Shown here: piece after piece, positions 36,361 to 46,009 of the stretch
How the letters are laid out: every line of letters begins with the position of its first letter
How positions within the stretch are numbered: position 1 is the stretch's first letter
Assembly (NCBI RefSeq): GCF_029953265.1
Contig: NZ_JASBAO010000001.1
Span: 806,001 to 870,000 of the forward strand
Origin: Commensalibacter oyaizuii
Lineage (GTDB): Bacteria > Pseudomonadota > Alphaproteobacteria > Acetobacterales > Acetobacteraceae
DNA length: 64,000 nt
Direction of reading: 5' to 3'
The notes under the pieces: model-generated
The model's input: only the letters and a program-made list of their open reading frames with translations
Databases searched by the model: none
What the model was told of the DNA's origin: nothing
Translations under genes and position numbers: made by a program

Positions 36361-37179
36361 ATGTTTTTTCGTCCTTCTCGTAGAGCGCTCTTAACAAGTG
36401 CTGTTGCCCTGGCTTTTTGTTCGATTATTTCTTTGCAAACCAAAGCTGCATCTGAAAATAGTAATCCACTAAAGGTTGGAATTATCCCTGGACCAGAAAA
36501 AGAACTTGCTGTAATTGCGGTCGATGAGGCCAAGAAAAAAGGCTTAGCCGTCAAATTGGTGGATTTTGGAGATTATAATTTACCCAACGAAGCCTTGGTT
36601 GGAAAGGACATTGACGCAAATGCATTCCAACATATTCCATTCATGGATGCTCAAGTTAAAGCACGTGGCTATAAATTATCCGTTATTGGGAAAACATGGG
36701 TTGAACCCCTTGGTTTTTATTCACATAAGATCAAATCAATCAAAGAATTACCAGATGGTGCAACCATTGCCATTCAAAACGACCCCTCCAATCAGGGACG
36801 TGCTTTGATCTTACTGGCTAAAGAGGGATTAATTAAACTAAGCCCTAATGCACCTGCTCTGCCCAGTCTTTCAGATATTGCAGAAAATCCACATCATTTT
36901 AAATTCATCAAATTAGACGCTGCACAATTGGCCAGATCACTTGATGATGTAACAATGGCATCGATTAATACAAATTACGTTATTTCATCAGGCATTGATC
37001 CAAAATCTGTTTTGTTGCAAGAGGACCGCCTGCACAATCCTTATGCTAATGTGATTGTAGTACGTAAAGGGGATGAAAACCGTCCAGAGTTTAAAACCCT
37101 TGTTGAAAGTTTTCACTCTGATGCAGTGAAAAAAGCAATGGAAAATAAATTTCATGGTGCTATCTTGCCTGCTTGGTAA
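36361..37179 (+). CDS. metQ: MetQ, methionine ABC transporter substrate-binding protein
   Basis: 272 residues from ATG 36361, with AGGA about ten bases upstream; an upstream in-frame TTG at 36352 is unlikely. The N-terminal signal (RRALLTSAVALAFCSIIS) is cut near ASEN. A Cys lies in it but the lipobox is poor. The periplasmic binding fold is NLPA type: KVGIIPGPEKELAVIAVDEAK, ANAFQHIPFMDAQVKARG, IAIQNDPSNQGRALILL. MetQ delivers L- or D-methionine. It is the first gene of metQ-metN-metI. Confidence 0.93.
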   Translation: MFFRPSRRALLTSAVALAFCSIISLQTKAASENSNPLKVGIIPGPEKELAVIAVDEAKKKGLAVKLVDFGDYNLPNEALVGKDIDANAFQHIPFMDAQVKARGYKLSVIGKTWVEPLGFYSHKIKSIKELPDGATIAIQNDPSNQGRALILLAKEGLIKLSPNAPALPSLSDIAENPHHFKFIKLDAAQLARSLDDVTMASINTNYVISSGIDPKSVLLQEDRLHNPYANVIVVRKGDENRPEFKTLVESFHSDAVKKAMENKFHGAILPAW

Positions 37180-37218
37180 GCCATATTTTGTTTATTTCAG
37201 AGTTATGTTCAAATTAAA

Positions 37219-38280
37219 ATGACTACACAATCCGCTGCTGCGTCTGATTTTGATGTCCCCGTTGTCGAATTCCAAAATGTATGTCGCCACTTTGGCGATC
37301 ATATAGCCTTGTCCAATCTTTCTTTTTCTGTAAAAAAAGCAGAGATACTGGGTATTATCGGACATTCTGGAGCTGGAAAAACAACGTTACTGCGATGTCT
37401 TGCGGGTTTGGAAAAACCCGATACAGGTCAGGTCAAAATTGAGGGGAAGGATATGTCAAGTCTTCCCGACAAGGAACTATTACCCTTACGTCAACGCATA
37501 GGTTTGGTTTTCCAACATTTTAATTTACTTAGTTCTAAAAACATTCTTAAAAATGTGGCGTTACCACTAAAAATCGCTGGTTATTCCAAAGAACAACGTT
37601 ATAAAAAAGCCGCAGATTTGCTGGAACTTGTGGGGCTTCCTGATAAGGCTTATCATTATCCTGCACAATTATCTGGCGGCCAAAAACAACGTGTTGGTAT
37701 CGCAAGAGCTCTGGCAGCAGATCCAGCATTATTATTATGTGACGAGGCAACATCTGCTCTAGACCCTGAAACAACTCGATCAATTATTGATTTGTTATTA
37801 CATATTAACAAACAGCTTAAATTAACAATCGTCTTGATTACGCACGAGATGAGCGTCATTCGATTGTTGGCTGATCGTGTTATCGTCCTTCAACAGGGAA
37901 AAATTATCGAAGAAGGGCCTGTCACGCACGTTTTTTCTCATCCAAAAACTGAAACCACACAACAATTATTAACCGAAGAACAACCCTCGTTACCCGACAG
38001 CATCGTAAAGAAATTACACGCTGATGCTCAACCTAACGATTATGCTATTTTACGTGTTGTTATGTTAGGTGACATTGTTAGAAGACCCTTAATTGCGGCC
38101 TTACAAAAAGAGCACAATATCTCTGCCATCTTATTAGAAGGCGGTATAACGCATATTCGTGAGATTCCTATTGGCACCTTATTTCTTGCTGTTCCGGCCA
38201 AACACAGTCGACAAACCATTGAGGCATTGACTGGTATGGGCGTTGAAACTGTTGAAAGTATTGGTTATGTTCTCCTCTAG
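37219..38280 (+). CDS. metN: MetN, methionine ABC transporter ATPase
   Basis: 353 residues. The ABC domain has Walker A GHSGAGKTT near residue 49, signature LSGGQKQRVGIARAL, Walker B LLLCDEATSALDP and the His switch ITHEMSV. After residue 260 comes the C-terminal NIL/ACT-like domain (AILRVVMLGDIVRRPLIAAL through IPIGTLFLAVPA), which in E. coli MetN binds methionine and inhibits transport when it is abundant. It is in the metQNI operon and overlaps metI. Confidence 0.96.
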   Translation: MTTQSAAASDFDVPVVEFQNVCRHFGDHIALSNLSFSVKKAEILGIIGHSGAGKTTLLRCLAGLEKPDTGQVKIEGKDMSSLPDKELLPLRQRIGLVFQHFNLLSSKNILKNVALPLKIAGYSKEQRYKKAADLLELVGLPDKAYHYPAQLSGGQKQRVGIARALAADPALLLCDEATSALDPETTRSIIDLLLHINKQLKLTIVLITHEMSVIRLLADRVIVLQQGKIIEEGPVTHVFSHPKTETTQQLLTEEQPSLPDSIVKKLHADAQPNDYAILRVVMLGDIVRRPLIAALQKEHNISAILLEGGITHIREIPIGTLFLAVPAKHSRQTIEALTGMGVETVESIGYVLL

Positions 38281-38974
38281 TATTGATCAATTTAATACAT
38301 ATATTAGCGCTATCAGTCACATCTCTCCCTATCAGTTGGAACAACTATATTTAGCTATCTGGCAAACCATTGAAATGACTGTTGCCTGTGGTTTTTTAAC
38401 TCTTCTGGGTGGAATACCAATCGCTCTTTTTTTAATTATTACGGCACCAGGGGGATTATACCCTATGCCTATTTTAAACAAGATTGTAGGCGTTATTATC
38501 AATATTTTTCGCTCTATCCCGTTTATTATTTTGCTGGTTGCACTTATTCCTGTCACGCGCTATCTGGTTGGCACAGCCATCGGAACAGAGGCCGCGATCG
38601 TACCTTTGACAATTACCACCATCCCTTATTTTGCACGTATTGCAGAAGTTTCTTTAAAAGAAGTGGATAATGGTTTAATCGAAGCCATCAAGGCCATGGG
38701 AGGCAGTCGTAAAACCATCATTCGTGAAGTTATCTTACCCGAAGCACTGCCTGGATTAATTTCTGGTTTTACCGTAACCATTATTTTAATTATCGGTATT
38801 TCTGCCATGGCTGGAACCATTGGTGCGGGGGGTTTGGGTGATTATGCTATTCAATATGGGTATCAACAATTTCGCCCTGATATTATGGGAATTGTCATTG
38901 TTTTATTAGTTGTTATGATTTCAGCCATTCAATGGGTTGGTGACTATCTTGCTCGACGGTTTAATCATCGTTAA
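38267..38974 (+). CDS. metI: MetI, methionine ABC transporter permease
   Basis: Start at ATG 38267 (MFSSSIDQFN), overlapping the metN end by 14 bases; the longer in-frame TTG at 38243 is improbable. 235 residues, five transmembrane helices, with the EAA loop EAIKAMGGSRKTIIREVILP that docks on MetN. GSGGLGDYAIQYG-type ending (AGGLGDYAIQYGYQQF) is typical of MetI. It completes the importer. Confidence 0.95.
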   Translation: MFSSSIDQFNTYISAISHISPYQLEQLYLAIWQTIEMTVACGFLTLLGGIPIALFLIITAPGGLYPMPILNKIVGVIINIFRSIPFIILLVALIPVTRYLVGTAIGTEAAIVPLTITTIPYFARIAEVSLKEVDNGLIEAIKAMGGSRKTIIREVILPEALPGLISGFTVTIILIIGISAMAGTIGAGGLGDYAIQYGYQQFRPDIMGIVIVLLVVMISAIQWVGDYLARRFNHR

Positions 38975-39028
38975 CCAAGACAAATAAATTTCATTACAAA
39001 TTCTAACCTATAATAAATAACCTATTTA

Positions 39029-39056
39029 CATAACCCTAATCCTAGTAAGGGTTATG
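39029..39056 (+). terminator. Hairpin after metQNI
   Basis: A perfect 9-bp stem (39029-39037 with 39048-39056) with a 10-base loop lies about 55 bases past metI. No clear T run follows, so termination is only probable. Confidence 0.4.
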
Positions 39057-39212
39057 ATCCTATTTAAATAAAACATATCGTAAAATAGACACTTAAATCA
39101 TAATTTTATAATCAAAATAGCCAATCAAATCATACAAAACTACCACAGACGCACCTTGATTTATTCGTATTTTACGACCATACTATGCTTTAATGAAAAG
39201 GATACAAATGAA

Positions 39213-39617
39213 ATGAACTGGTTTAAAACAAGCATATATGGATTTTTGATCGCAACCCCTTTGTTTGTCACAAATGGTTATGCCCAAGATATGTCTGTTA
39301 ATGCAGGCAATGCAGCAACTTTACCAGGGCTTTCTGGACAATCGACCACAACCCATACCCAAGATCGTGGAAGTAATGGTGGTGAGCATATCACTGTTCG
39401 TGGGCACAGAGCCCCCCCTCCTGGTTATACATATGCCCCGTCTATGAATATGGAAAAAGGCCCAGATCCAGAACATCAACAAGCATTATCAGAAGCAAAA
39501 GACCCAGTTAGCGGGGCAAATTTATCCCGATTTGGGACTGCCTATAGAGAAAGTGGCCCAATGGGTGGCGGAAAATTAGGGGATTCCACAGGGAACGGAT
39601 GGCTTACCCCTAGATAA
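39213..39617 (+). CDS. Small secreted glycine/proline-rich protein of unknown function
   Basis: ATG 39213 (MNWFKTSIYGFLIATPLF) has AAAAGG about ten bases upstream, giving 134 residues; a longer frame from 39156 is not supported. The Sec signal is cut after GYAQ. The mature protein is low-complexity and disordered-looking (LPGLSGQSTTTHTQDRGSNG, then RGHRAPPPGYTYAPSM, then ESGPMGGGKLGDSTGNGW). It has no known domain. It is a single gene convergent with gor. Confidence 0.6.
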   Translation: MNWFKTSIYGFLIATPLFVTNGYAQDMSVNAGNAATLPGLSGQSTTTHTQDRGSNGGEHITVRGHRAPPPGYTYAPSMNMEKGPDPEHQQALSEAKDPVSGANLSRFGTAYRESGPMGGGKLGDSTGNGWLTPR

Positions 39618-39630
39618 GCCATCTCTCATT

Positions 39631-41022
39631 CTATTGTTTTGGGCTTATTCTTGTTACTTGACGCAAAGTAACAAGTTCTTCTGCTGAAGAAGGGTGAATG
39701 CCAATGGTCTGATCAAAATCAGCCTTGGTCAACCCTGCTGCAATAGCCACAGCAAACCCTTGCATTATTTCAGGCGAATCATCCCCAAGCATATGTAGCC
39801 CAACAACTTTTTGCGATGCCTTATCAACAATCATCTTGATATAAGTTTTTACCTTACGCTCTGTAAACGAATATTTCATCGCCGTAAACTGAGAAATAAA
39901 GACTTCAACATCACCATTTTTGACAGCTTCTTCTTCACTAAGGCCAACACTAGCTAAAGGTGGATTAAAGAAAACAGCTTTAGGGGTTGCATCATAGGCA
40001 CTGATACGTGTCTTGCCACCATATAAACGATCTGCCAGCGCATGACCTTGGGCAATTGCGACTGGGGTTAAATTAATCTTATCAATCACGTCACCAATTG
40101 CATAAATATTGGCAACCGAGGTAGTAAAGTAATCATCTACAATAATTTGGCCTTTTTTTGTAACTTCTATACCCGCTTTATCCAAATTTAAGCCAGAAAT
40201 ATTGGGGTGACGACCCGTTGCAAAGAAAACACAGTCTGTTTCAACGATGTCCCCATTATCCAAATGAACCTGATACGTATCACCAGTTTTGACCACTTTA
40301 ACAGGAACACGCCCAGTGTGTTGCTTGATATGACGTTCGGCAATCGCATCGTGTAAAGCCTGTCGCATATCCTGATCAAATCCGCGTAAGGGAATGTCTT
40401 GACGATAGATCATTTCAACTTGAGATCCCAGACCCGCAAAAATACCAGCAAATTCAATGCCAATATATCCAGATCCAATAATCACCACTCGTTGTGGTCG
40501 CTCGGATAGGTAAAAAGCTTGATCAGACGTAATTCCGTACTCGCTGCCTTCTATATCCAACACTGATGGCGAGGATCCAGTCGCAATTAAAATTCGTTCT
40601 GCTGTAATTGTTTCTTCTTCAAATGCTTTATCTGACAGGCTGCTTTTTTGAATTTTAACGGTATGAGCATCCTGAAAACTGGCAGCACCTGTGAATAATT
40701 TTACCCCAGCCTTTTGTAACATCGATACATAAATACCGTTTAAACGGCCAATTTCATGATCTTTAGCTTGGATTAACTGTTTCCAATGATGCTGCCCCTT
40801 TTGCGTATGCCAACCATATCCATGACTATCTTCGACCAGATCGCCAAAAGTGCTTGCAAACATCATCAACTTTTTAGGAACGCATCCTATATTAACACAG
40901 GTTCCACCCCAATGTTGTTTTTCGATAACCGCAACACGAGCCCCGTGCAAGGCAGCAATACGCGCGCATCGCACCCCACCAGAACCCGCACCAATAACAA
41001 TAAGGTCGTAGTCATAGGTCAT
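39631..41022 (-). CDS. gor: Glutathione-disulfide reductase
   Basis: 463 residues, a two-dinucleotide-binding flavoprotein. The FAD fold is IVIGAGSGGVRCARIAA, the redox-active disulfide is Cys42 and Cys47 in GGTCVNIGCVPKK, and the NADPH fold is VVIGSGYIGIEFAGIFAGLGS. The C-terminal His-Glu pair is in GIHPSSAEE. It keeps glutathione reduced using NADPH. It starts only five bases after fpr ends, so the two are co-transcribed and pair NADPH chemistry. Confidence 0.94.
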   Translation of the reverse strand: MTYDYDLIVIGAGSGGVRCARIAALHGARVAVIEKQHWGGTCVNIGCVPKKLMMFASTFGDLVEDSHGYGWHTQKGQHHWKQLIQAKDHEIGRLNGIYVSMLQKAGVKLFTGAASFQDAHTVKIQKSSLSDKAFEEETITAERILIATGSSPSVLDIEGSEYGITSDQAFYLSERPQRVVIIGSGYIGIEFAGIFAGLGSQVEMIYRQDIPLRGFDQDMRQALHDAIAERHIKQHTGRVPVKVVKTGDTYQVHLDNGDIVETDCVFFATGRHPNISGLNLDKAGIEVTKKGQIIVDDYFTTSVANIYAIGDVIDKINLTPVAIAQGHALADRLYGGKTRISAYDATPKAVFFNPPLASVGLSEEEAVKNGDVEVFISQFTAMKYSFTERKVKTYIKMIVDKASQKVVGLHMLGDDSPEIMQGFAVAIAAGLTKADFDQTIGIHPSSAEELVTLRQVTRISPKQ

Positions 41023-41027
41023 ATTAA

Positions 41028-41858
41028 CTATTGCTCCGCAAATGCTTTTTCAATAACAAAGGAACCTGGTGAATTTCCATTTCCTTCAACGAAACCGCGT
41101 TTTTCCAAAATTGACTTAATTTCAACCAACATTTCAGGTGATCCACAGATCATCGCTCTGTCATGTTCAGGATCAATAACGGGCAAATTTGTGTCCGTAA
41201 ATAATTTACCATTTTCAATTAACGTTGTAATCCTTTCACGTACAGGAAAGTCTTCACGGGTAACAGTAGGATAGTAAATCAACTTTTTCGAAACATCCTC
41301 GCCAAGAAATTCGTGTTGAGTCAACTCATTTTGAATATAGTCACGATAAGCCAATTCACCTTTGGTACGGACGCCATGGGTTAAAATAACATGATCGTAA
41401 TTTTCATAGACGTCTGGGTCGCGAATCAGACTCATAAAAGGTGCAAGCCCTGTACCTGTTGAAAAGAAATATAAATTACGACCTGGTTGCAAATTCGATA
41501 ATACCAATGTTCCTGTTGGTTTACGTCCAATTAAAACCGTATCTCCAACCTGCATATGACAAAGGCGGGAGGTTAATGGACCATTTGGAACCTTAATCGA
41601 TAAAAATTCAAGATGTTCTTCGTAATTAGCACTAGCAACACTATAAGCACGTAATAAAGGTTTACCGTTAACTTCGATCCCGATCATACAAAATTGACCA
41701 TTTTCAAAGCGCAAACTAGAGGAACGAGTGCAAGTAAAAGAAAATAAACGATCTGTCCAATGATGAACGCTCAGAACTTTTTCTGCATTCAAATGGCTAT
41801 ATTCCTTGGTGGGGTCGGTCAGACGAAATGAATCATCAATGACTACAGGTTCAGACAT
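41028..41858 (-). CDS. fpr: Ferredoxin(flavodoxin)-NADP+ reductase
   Basis: 276 residues. FAD binding is seen at LLRAYSVASANYEEHL (RxYS motif) and the NADP-binding domain at YFFSTGTGLAPFMSLIRDP and ICGSPEMLVEIKSIL. It carries electrons between NADPH and ferredoxin or flavodoxin, supporting iron-sulphur assembly and oxidative-stress defence. The C-terminal extension GSFVIEKAFAEQ is like alphaproteobacterial FPR. GGAG lies 12 bases before the ATG. It is the first gene of fpr-gor. Confidence 0.93.
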   Translation of the reverse strand: MSEPVVIDDSFRLTDPTKEYSHLNAEKVLSVHHWTDRLFSFTCTRSSSLRFENGQFCMIGIEVNGKPLLRAYSVASANYEEHLEFLSIKVPNGPLTSRLCHMQVGDTVLIGRKPTGTLVLSNLQPGRNLYFFSTGTGLAPFMSLIRDPDVYENYDHVILTHGVRTKGELAYRDYIQNELTQHEFLGEDVSKKLIYYPTVTREDFPVRERITTLIENGKLFTDTNLPVIDPEHDRAMICGSPEMLVEIKSILEKRGFVEGNGNSPGSFVIEKAFAEQ

Positions 41859-42189
41859 TATAAGTGGGTCTCCTACAAAATAACCTAATTTTTACGTATA
41901 AAATACTATATAAACATATGATAAAGTATTTTTACCGTATTCCCTAGCGAAAATGAATAAATTTTTAAATATGCACAGTTTAATTTTTCATATTTAATTT
42001 TATCACAACTTATTTTATAAAATATGGATATGATAATCTTTGTTAAAAAATTTACAGTAATAAAACAAAAATCAATGTATTATAGACATTCCTTATTGTA
42101 TTCAAAATAGTTTTTTATATTTTAATAATCAATTTTGCCTGCATATTTATAATCCCCCTCCTTTCCCATGCCTTTATCTATGGACATCC
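41859..42189. other. AT-rich intergenic region between divergent fpr and the Suv3-like helicase gene
   Basis: About 330 bases, strongly A/T-rich with several short A and T runs. It should hold two divergent promoters. I cannot pick out a consensus pair with confidence and see no RNA gene. Confidence 0.4.
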
Positions 42190-44517
42190 ATGAATTTATC
42201 TCCTGCTGAAACAGCTCTACAAAAAGCTTTACAAGAAACCTCTTTAATCCTTTCTGCTCAGGAAGAAGCACGCATGGTGCGCCTGATTGCCCGAAACCTG
42301 GCACAAGATACAGATTATATCCTTGCCCCAACCTTTATTAAACTTCTTTGTACCGTTCGCAGAAAAGACTGGGCCAAAAAACTGAACCGTCTTGTTCAAA
42401 AAATGGATAAACCTTGGATTCAGTCTGAAGATATCGCGTGGGCAGTTTCCTATATTCATGATCCAGACCCCAGTGATCAGGTTCTATCGGATGCCTTGCA
42501 GCAATCACTGAGTAACCGTATTCGACAAAATGGTCATAATGCCATAGAATCCTTTCAAACACTGCATGCAGATTTATTAGACAGCGGCAAACCTGCGCTA
42601 AATGCCAAACAAATCCATATGATGGCACAAGATGTTGCTGCAGCATTTGATTTAGACAGTGAAGAGGCCAACCTATTTATCGAAGAAACTCTTTATCAAG
42701 ATCAAAAACAACGTCAAATAGATAAAGAAATTCACCAAATTGCTCGCGATCGTAAACGCGATGAAATAAAAAAACAAAAAGAATGGGAAAACAGCCTAGT
42801 TTCCTTTAAAGAAATCCCCCCTTTATTGCATTGCTCGCACAAAGAGGCTTTAAAGTGGATTGCTGAAAACAAAATCCCAGTCGCTCAAAAAATTAAAAAA
42901 CACGGTAAAGATATATGGCGATTTGATCCAAAAGAAATCAAAGCATTACGACCTCAGATTACGCATTGGCGCAATGGATCTGTGGGCAAAGATAAAAAAA
43001 ATAAATATATTAATCTGGGCGATTTAAATATTAAAAATAAAGTCTTGGCCAGCGTTGCAGCCATGGATCGGTATGCAGCTCATTTTATCACTGCACGCAG
43101 TCTAAAAAGACGTATAATACTGGTCACAGGCCCCACAAATAGTGGTAAGTCCTATACTGCACTTAAAACAATGGCAGAAAGTGAAAGCGGCATTGCCCTG
43201 GCCCCCCTGCGATTGCTAGCCCATGAGTTCAAAGAAGCTTTGGCCGATCGGGGAATTGAAGCCTCCCTTAAAACAGGAGAGGAACGGATTATTGTCCCCA
43301 ACAGTCGTTTTTTAGCTGCGACTGTCGAGATGTGTCCGATGGATAATCCTGTTGATGTGGCATTAATTGACGAAGCACAAATGTTAACCGACCCTGATCG
43401 TGGGGCAGCATGGACGGCTGCGATTATGGGCGTCCCTGCCCGTCAGGTCTTTGTCTTAGGTTCCCCCGAATGTATTCCCATTGTTAAACGTATTGCCAAA
43501 CTTTGCGATGACCCTTGTGAAGAAATCTCCTTACAACGCAAAAGTGCGTTACAAGTTGCAGAAAAAACAATTTCCTTATCAAAATTACAAGCTGGTGATG
43601 CGTTAATTGCTTTTTCCCGCCGTGAGGTTTTGGACTTACGGGCAGTATTGCTGCAAAAAGGGCATCATGTTGCTGTTATTTACGGTGCATTAAGCCCAGA
43701 AGTCAGACGGGCAGAAGCAAAACGATTTAACGATGGTGAAGCAGATATTCTAATTGCCACAGATGCTATTGGAATGGGATTAAACCTATCCATTAAACGG
43801 GTTATATTCAGTACAATTTATAAATTCGATGGAAATAGCCGCCGTTTATTAACATCGCAAGAAGTTAAACAAATTGGTGGACGTGCTGGGCGATATGGAA
43901 AACACGAAACAGGAACTGTTGGATTGCTTGCTGGGGCTGGTGATCCGTCGTTCATTAAACGCCAATTAGACGCCCCCCCTGGCGAAGAAAAAGATCTACG
44001 TCCCCTCGTCCAACCCGACAGTGCGATTGTTAGCGCGATTGCCAAGGAAATTAACTCTGACAGTTTGTTTGGTGTTTTAACCCGTTTAAAACGCGCCGTA
44101 TTACGTGCGGATGATCCCAATTATCGATTGGCAGAAATGGAAGAAACCTTTGCTATTGCCTCCTCTTTAGAGGGGGTACAGGGCCTAGAATTGCGAGACC
44201 GTTGGACATACTCGGTATGTCCTGTAGATGATCGGGATAATGGCATTCAACGTTTAACCCGCTGGGCAGCAGATCATGCGGCTGGAAAATCTATCCCTGC
44301 CCCAACCATGGGTAAATTACCCCACCCCAGCCGTGCCACCCGTCAAGAGCTTGAACGTGCCGAAAAACGCCACAAACGATTAGTGGCGTGGCGTTGGCTA
44401 TCTTTACGTTTTCCTGATTTTTATCCTGATCTCGAAAGTGCTGAACAAACGACCAGGGAACTAAATGATTGGATCGAAGCAGTATTAAGACAACAACGCC
44501 GTAAAACAGAGTTATAA
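42190..44517 (+). CDS. Suv3-type ATP-dependent RNA/DNA helicase
   Basis: 775 residues of the SUV3 branch of superfamily 2. Residues 1-300 hold an alpha-helical alphaproteobacterial N-terminal region. Walker A GPTNSGKS is near residue 314 and the DEAQ box begins at Asp394. Motif VI-like QIGGRAGRYGKHETG follows, and the C-terminal helical region ends in ASGR-type charged sequence. In mitochondria Suv3 works with RNases in RNA turnover; the bacterial members are presumed to act on structured RNA or RNA-DNA hybrids. The reading frame is full length. It is a single gene with a small downstream frame at 44538. Confidence 0.9.
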   Translation: MNLSPAETALQKALQETSLILSAQEEARMVRLIARNLAQDTDYILAPTFIKLLCTVRRKDWAKKLNRLVQKMDKPWIQSEDIAWAVSYIHDPDPSDQVLSDALQQSLSNRIRQNGHNAIESFQTLHADLLDSGKPALNAKQIHMMAQDVAAAFDLDSEEANLFIEETLYQDQKQRQIDKEIHQIARDRKRDEIKKQKEWENSLVSFKEIPPLLHCSHKEALKWIAENKIPVAQKIKKHGKDIWRFDPKEIKALRPQITHWRNGSVGKDKKNKYINLGDLNIKNKVLASVAAMDRYAAHFITARSLKRRIILVTGPTNSGKSYTALKTMAESESGIALAPLRLLAHEFKEALADRGIEASLKTGEERIIVPNSRFLAATVEMCPMDNPVDVALIDEAQMLTDPDRGAAWTAAIMGVPARQVFVLGSPECIPIVKRIAKLCDDPCEEISLQRKSALQVAEKTISLSKLQAGDALIAFSRREVLDLRAVLLQKGHHVAVIYGALSPEVRRAEAKRFNDGEADILIATDAIGMGLNLSIKRVIFSTIYKFDGNSRRLLTSQEVKQIGGRAGRYGKHETGTVGLLAGAGDPSFIKRQLDAPPGEEKDLRPLVQPDSAIVSAIAKEINSDSLFGVLTRLKRAVLRADDPNYRLAEMEETFAIASSLEGVQGLELRDRWTYSVCPVDDRDNGIQRLTRWAADHAAGKSIPAPTMGKLPHPSRATRQELERAEKRHKRLVAWRWLSLRFPDFYPDLESAEQTTRELNDWIEAVLRQQRRKTEL

Positions 44518-44537
44518 AAAAATCAACATTATAGATT

Positions 44538-44726
44538 ATGCGTGACTTCTTGTTCAATGTTACCTTATTTTGGTTGGCTGTTATCTTAACTTTCTGTCTA
44601 ATATCTTATTATAGAAGGAAAAGAATTAAATATAAAAAAATAACAGCCAGCATTTTCTGCATACTTATAATGATTTTAATATATCATATCTACTTAACAA
44701 TTTACGCAGACCAAATTTTTGAATAA
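44538..44726 (+). CDS. Small two-helix membrane protein (uncertain)
   Basis: 62 residues with two hydrophobic helices (FNVTLFWLAVILTFCLISY and ITASIFCILIMILIYHIYLT) separated by a Lys/Arg-rich turn, a believable small membrane protein. It starts 20 bases after the helicase gene and is convergent with the UbiH-type gene. No family is recognised and no strong ribosome site is seen. It may be chance. Confidence 0.4.
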   Translation: MRDFLFNVTLFWLAVILTFCLISYYRRKRIKYKKITASIFCILIMILIYHIYLTIYADQIFE

Positions 44727-44752
44727 ATGAAACGAATAGACTTGCCTTTTAT

Positions 44753-45973
44753 TTACTTTGAAAAAGGTAAGTGCATTCCTTTATCAATTAAACGATCAAC
44801 GACGCGATCCTTGATCGGTTTCAAAAGATTAGCTGCCCGCAACCCCGCTTGCCTTAGATGCCATAGGCCCTTTTCTTCACGGGTGTAAAGGGTTGCGATA
44901 GTATTAGTAACTGTGAACATACCAATTGTTTTCATGCGTAAACGCCGTTCGAATAACCGCAACTGTTTAGCATTCCCCAAATCCTCGCCTCTTTTCAGAC
45001 CATTTTTAACCTCTTGGGCCAAAATCTCTTGAGCAAGTAAGGCAAAATTATATCCATGTGCAGTAATGGGGTGCATTCCAATAGCTGTGTCCCCAATTAA
45101 TGCAGTGTGACGTGTTTCGAAACGATTGGCAAAAACAGTTTTCAGCGGGTAAACATGGCGTGATGAAATAACTTCGATCGTTCCTAAACGTCCTTGTAAA
45201 CGACGCATCATATCAGCATTAAAAGTTACGTCGTCCAATGCACGAACTTTATTCATTTCTTCAGGGGGCAATGATAAAACGATTGATGAAACATTCCCAT
45301 TTAAGGGTAACAATGCAATTGTTTGTCCTTTGTCAAACCACTGTAAAGCCACACCATTATGCGGCAAATCGTGTTTTACTCGACAAACCATCATGTGACG
45401 ATGAAAATCGTGCAAATGATATCCTATTCCCAGACTGTCTCGGACTTTGGAAAAACGACCGTCTCCAACGACGGCTAATTTCGCACGCATTGTTCCACCA
45501 TTATGTTCTATGGTTACGTAATCAACAAAACAACGTAATTTATGGCAAGAATCCTCTGCTAAAACAGTAATCCCTGAACGGCTTCGAACCTCTTCAAAAG
45601 AGGCTTGGCGAATTAAATAATTAGGAACAAGATACCCTAAAGATTCCTCATCTTTTCCTTTTGTATCAAAGATTAAAGGATGATTTTCATCACCATTTTC
45701 AACACGAGCCTCTTTTAACAATGAAATATCTTGTGGATTAATACGATCCCATACGCCCATTGCCTTCATCAAAGATACGGAGTGATGGGTCAGTGCAATT
45801 TCACGACCATCAAAAGACGGATTTTGTAATATTTTTAAAGGAGCTGGATCTAAAAGGATTACATTTAATCCCAAAGCCTCTAATGACAAGGCAGCACTTA
45901 ATCCAGCAGGTCCACCACCAATAATTACAACGTCATGCATATCTAATGATGTTGACATTTTTTCTTGCTCCAT
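44753..45973 (-). CDS. UbiH/UbiF/Coq6 family FAD-dependent monooxygenase
   Basis: 406 residues; the likely start is Met6 (MSTSLDMHDV), which has GGAG nine bases upstream. The FAD-binding GxGxxG is VVIIGGGPAGLSAAL; the second FAD motif is LIGDTAIGMHPITAHGYNFAL, the signature of ubiquinone-biosynthesis hydroxylases. Members hydroxylate the quinone ring at C1, C5 or C6. Which position this one acts on cannot be read from sequence alone. It begins about 36 bases after the upstream nitroreductase gene ends, so the two are likely one transcript. Confidence 0.9.
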   Translation of the reverse strand: MEQEKMSTSLDMHDVVIIGGGPAGLSAALSLEALGLNVILLDPAPLKILQNPSFDGREIALTHHSVSLMKAMGVWDRINPQDISLLKEARVENGDENHPLIFDTKGKDEESLGYLVPNYLIRQASFEEVRSRSGITVLAEDSCHKLRCFVDYVTIEHNGGTMRAKLAVVGDGRFSKVRDSLGIGYHLHDFHRHMMVCRVKHDLPHNGVALQWFDKGQTIALLPLNGNVSSIVLSLPPEEMNKVRALDDVTFNADMMRRLQGRLGTIEVISSRHVYPLKTVFANRFETRHTALIGDTAIGMHPITAHGYNFALLAQEILAQEVKNGLKRGEDLGNAKQLRLFERRLRMKTIGMFTVTNTIATLYTREEKGLWHLRQAGLRAANLLKPIKDRVVDRLIDKGMHLPFSK

Positions 45974-46009
45974 CGAACTTTATTTCAGAAATGAATTCTT
46001 ATGCTAATC

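Noticed and set aside
36361-36450. MetQ as a lipoprotein
   Set aside because: A Cys is present in the signal region, but the preceding residues (LAF) do not fit a lipobox, so I annotate only a general signal peptide.
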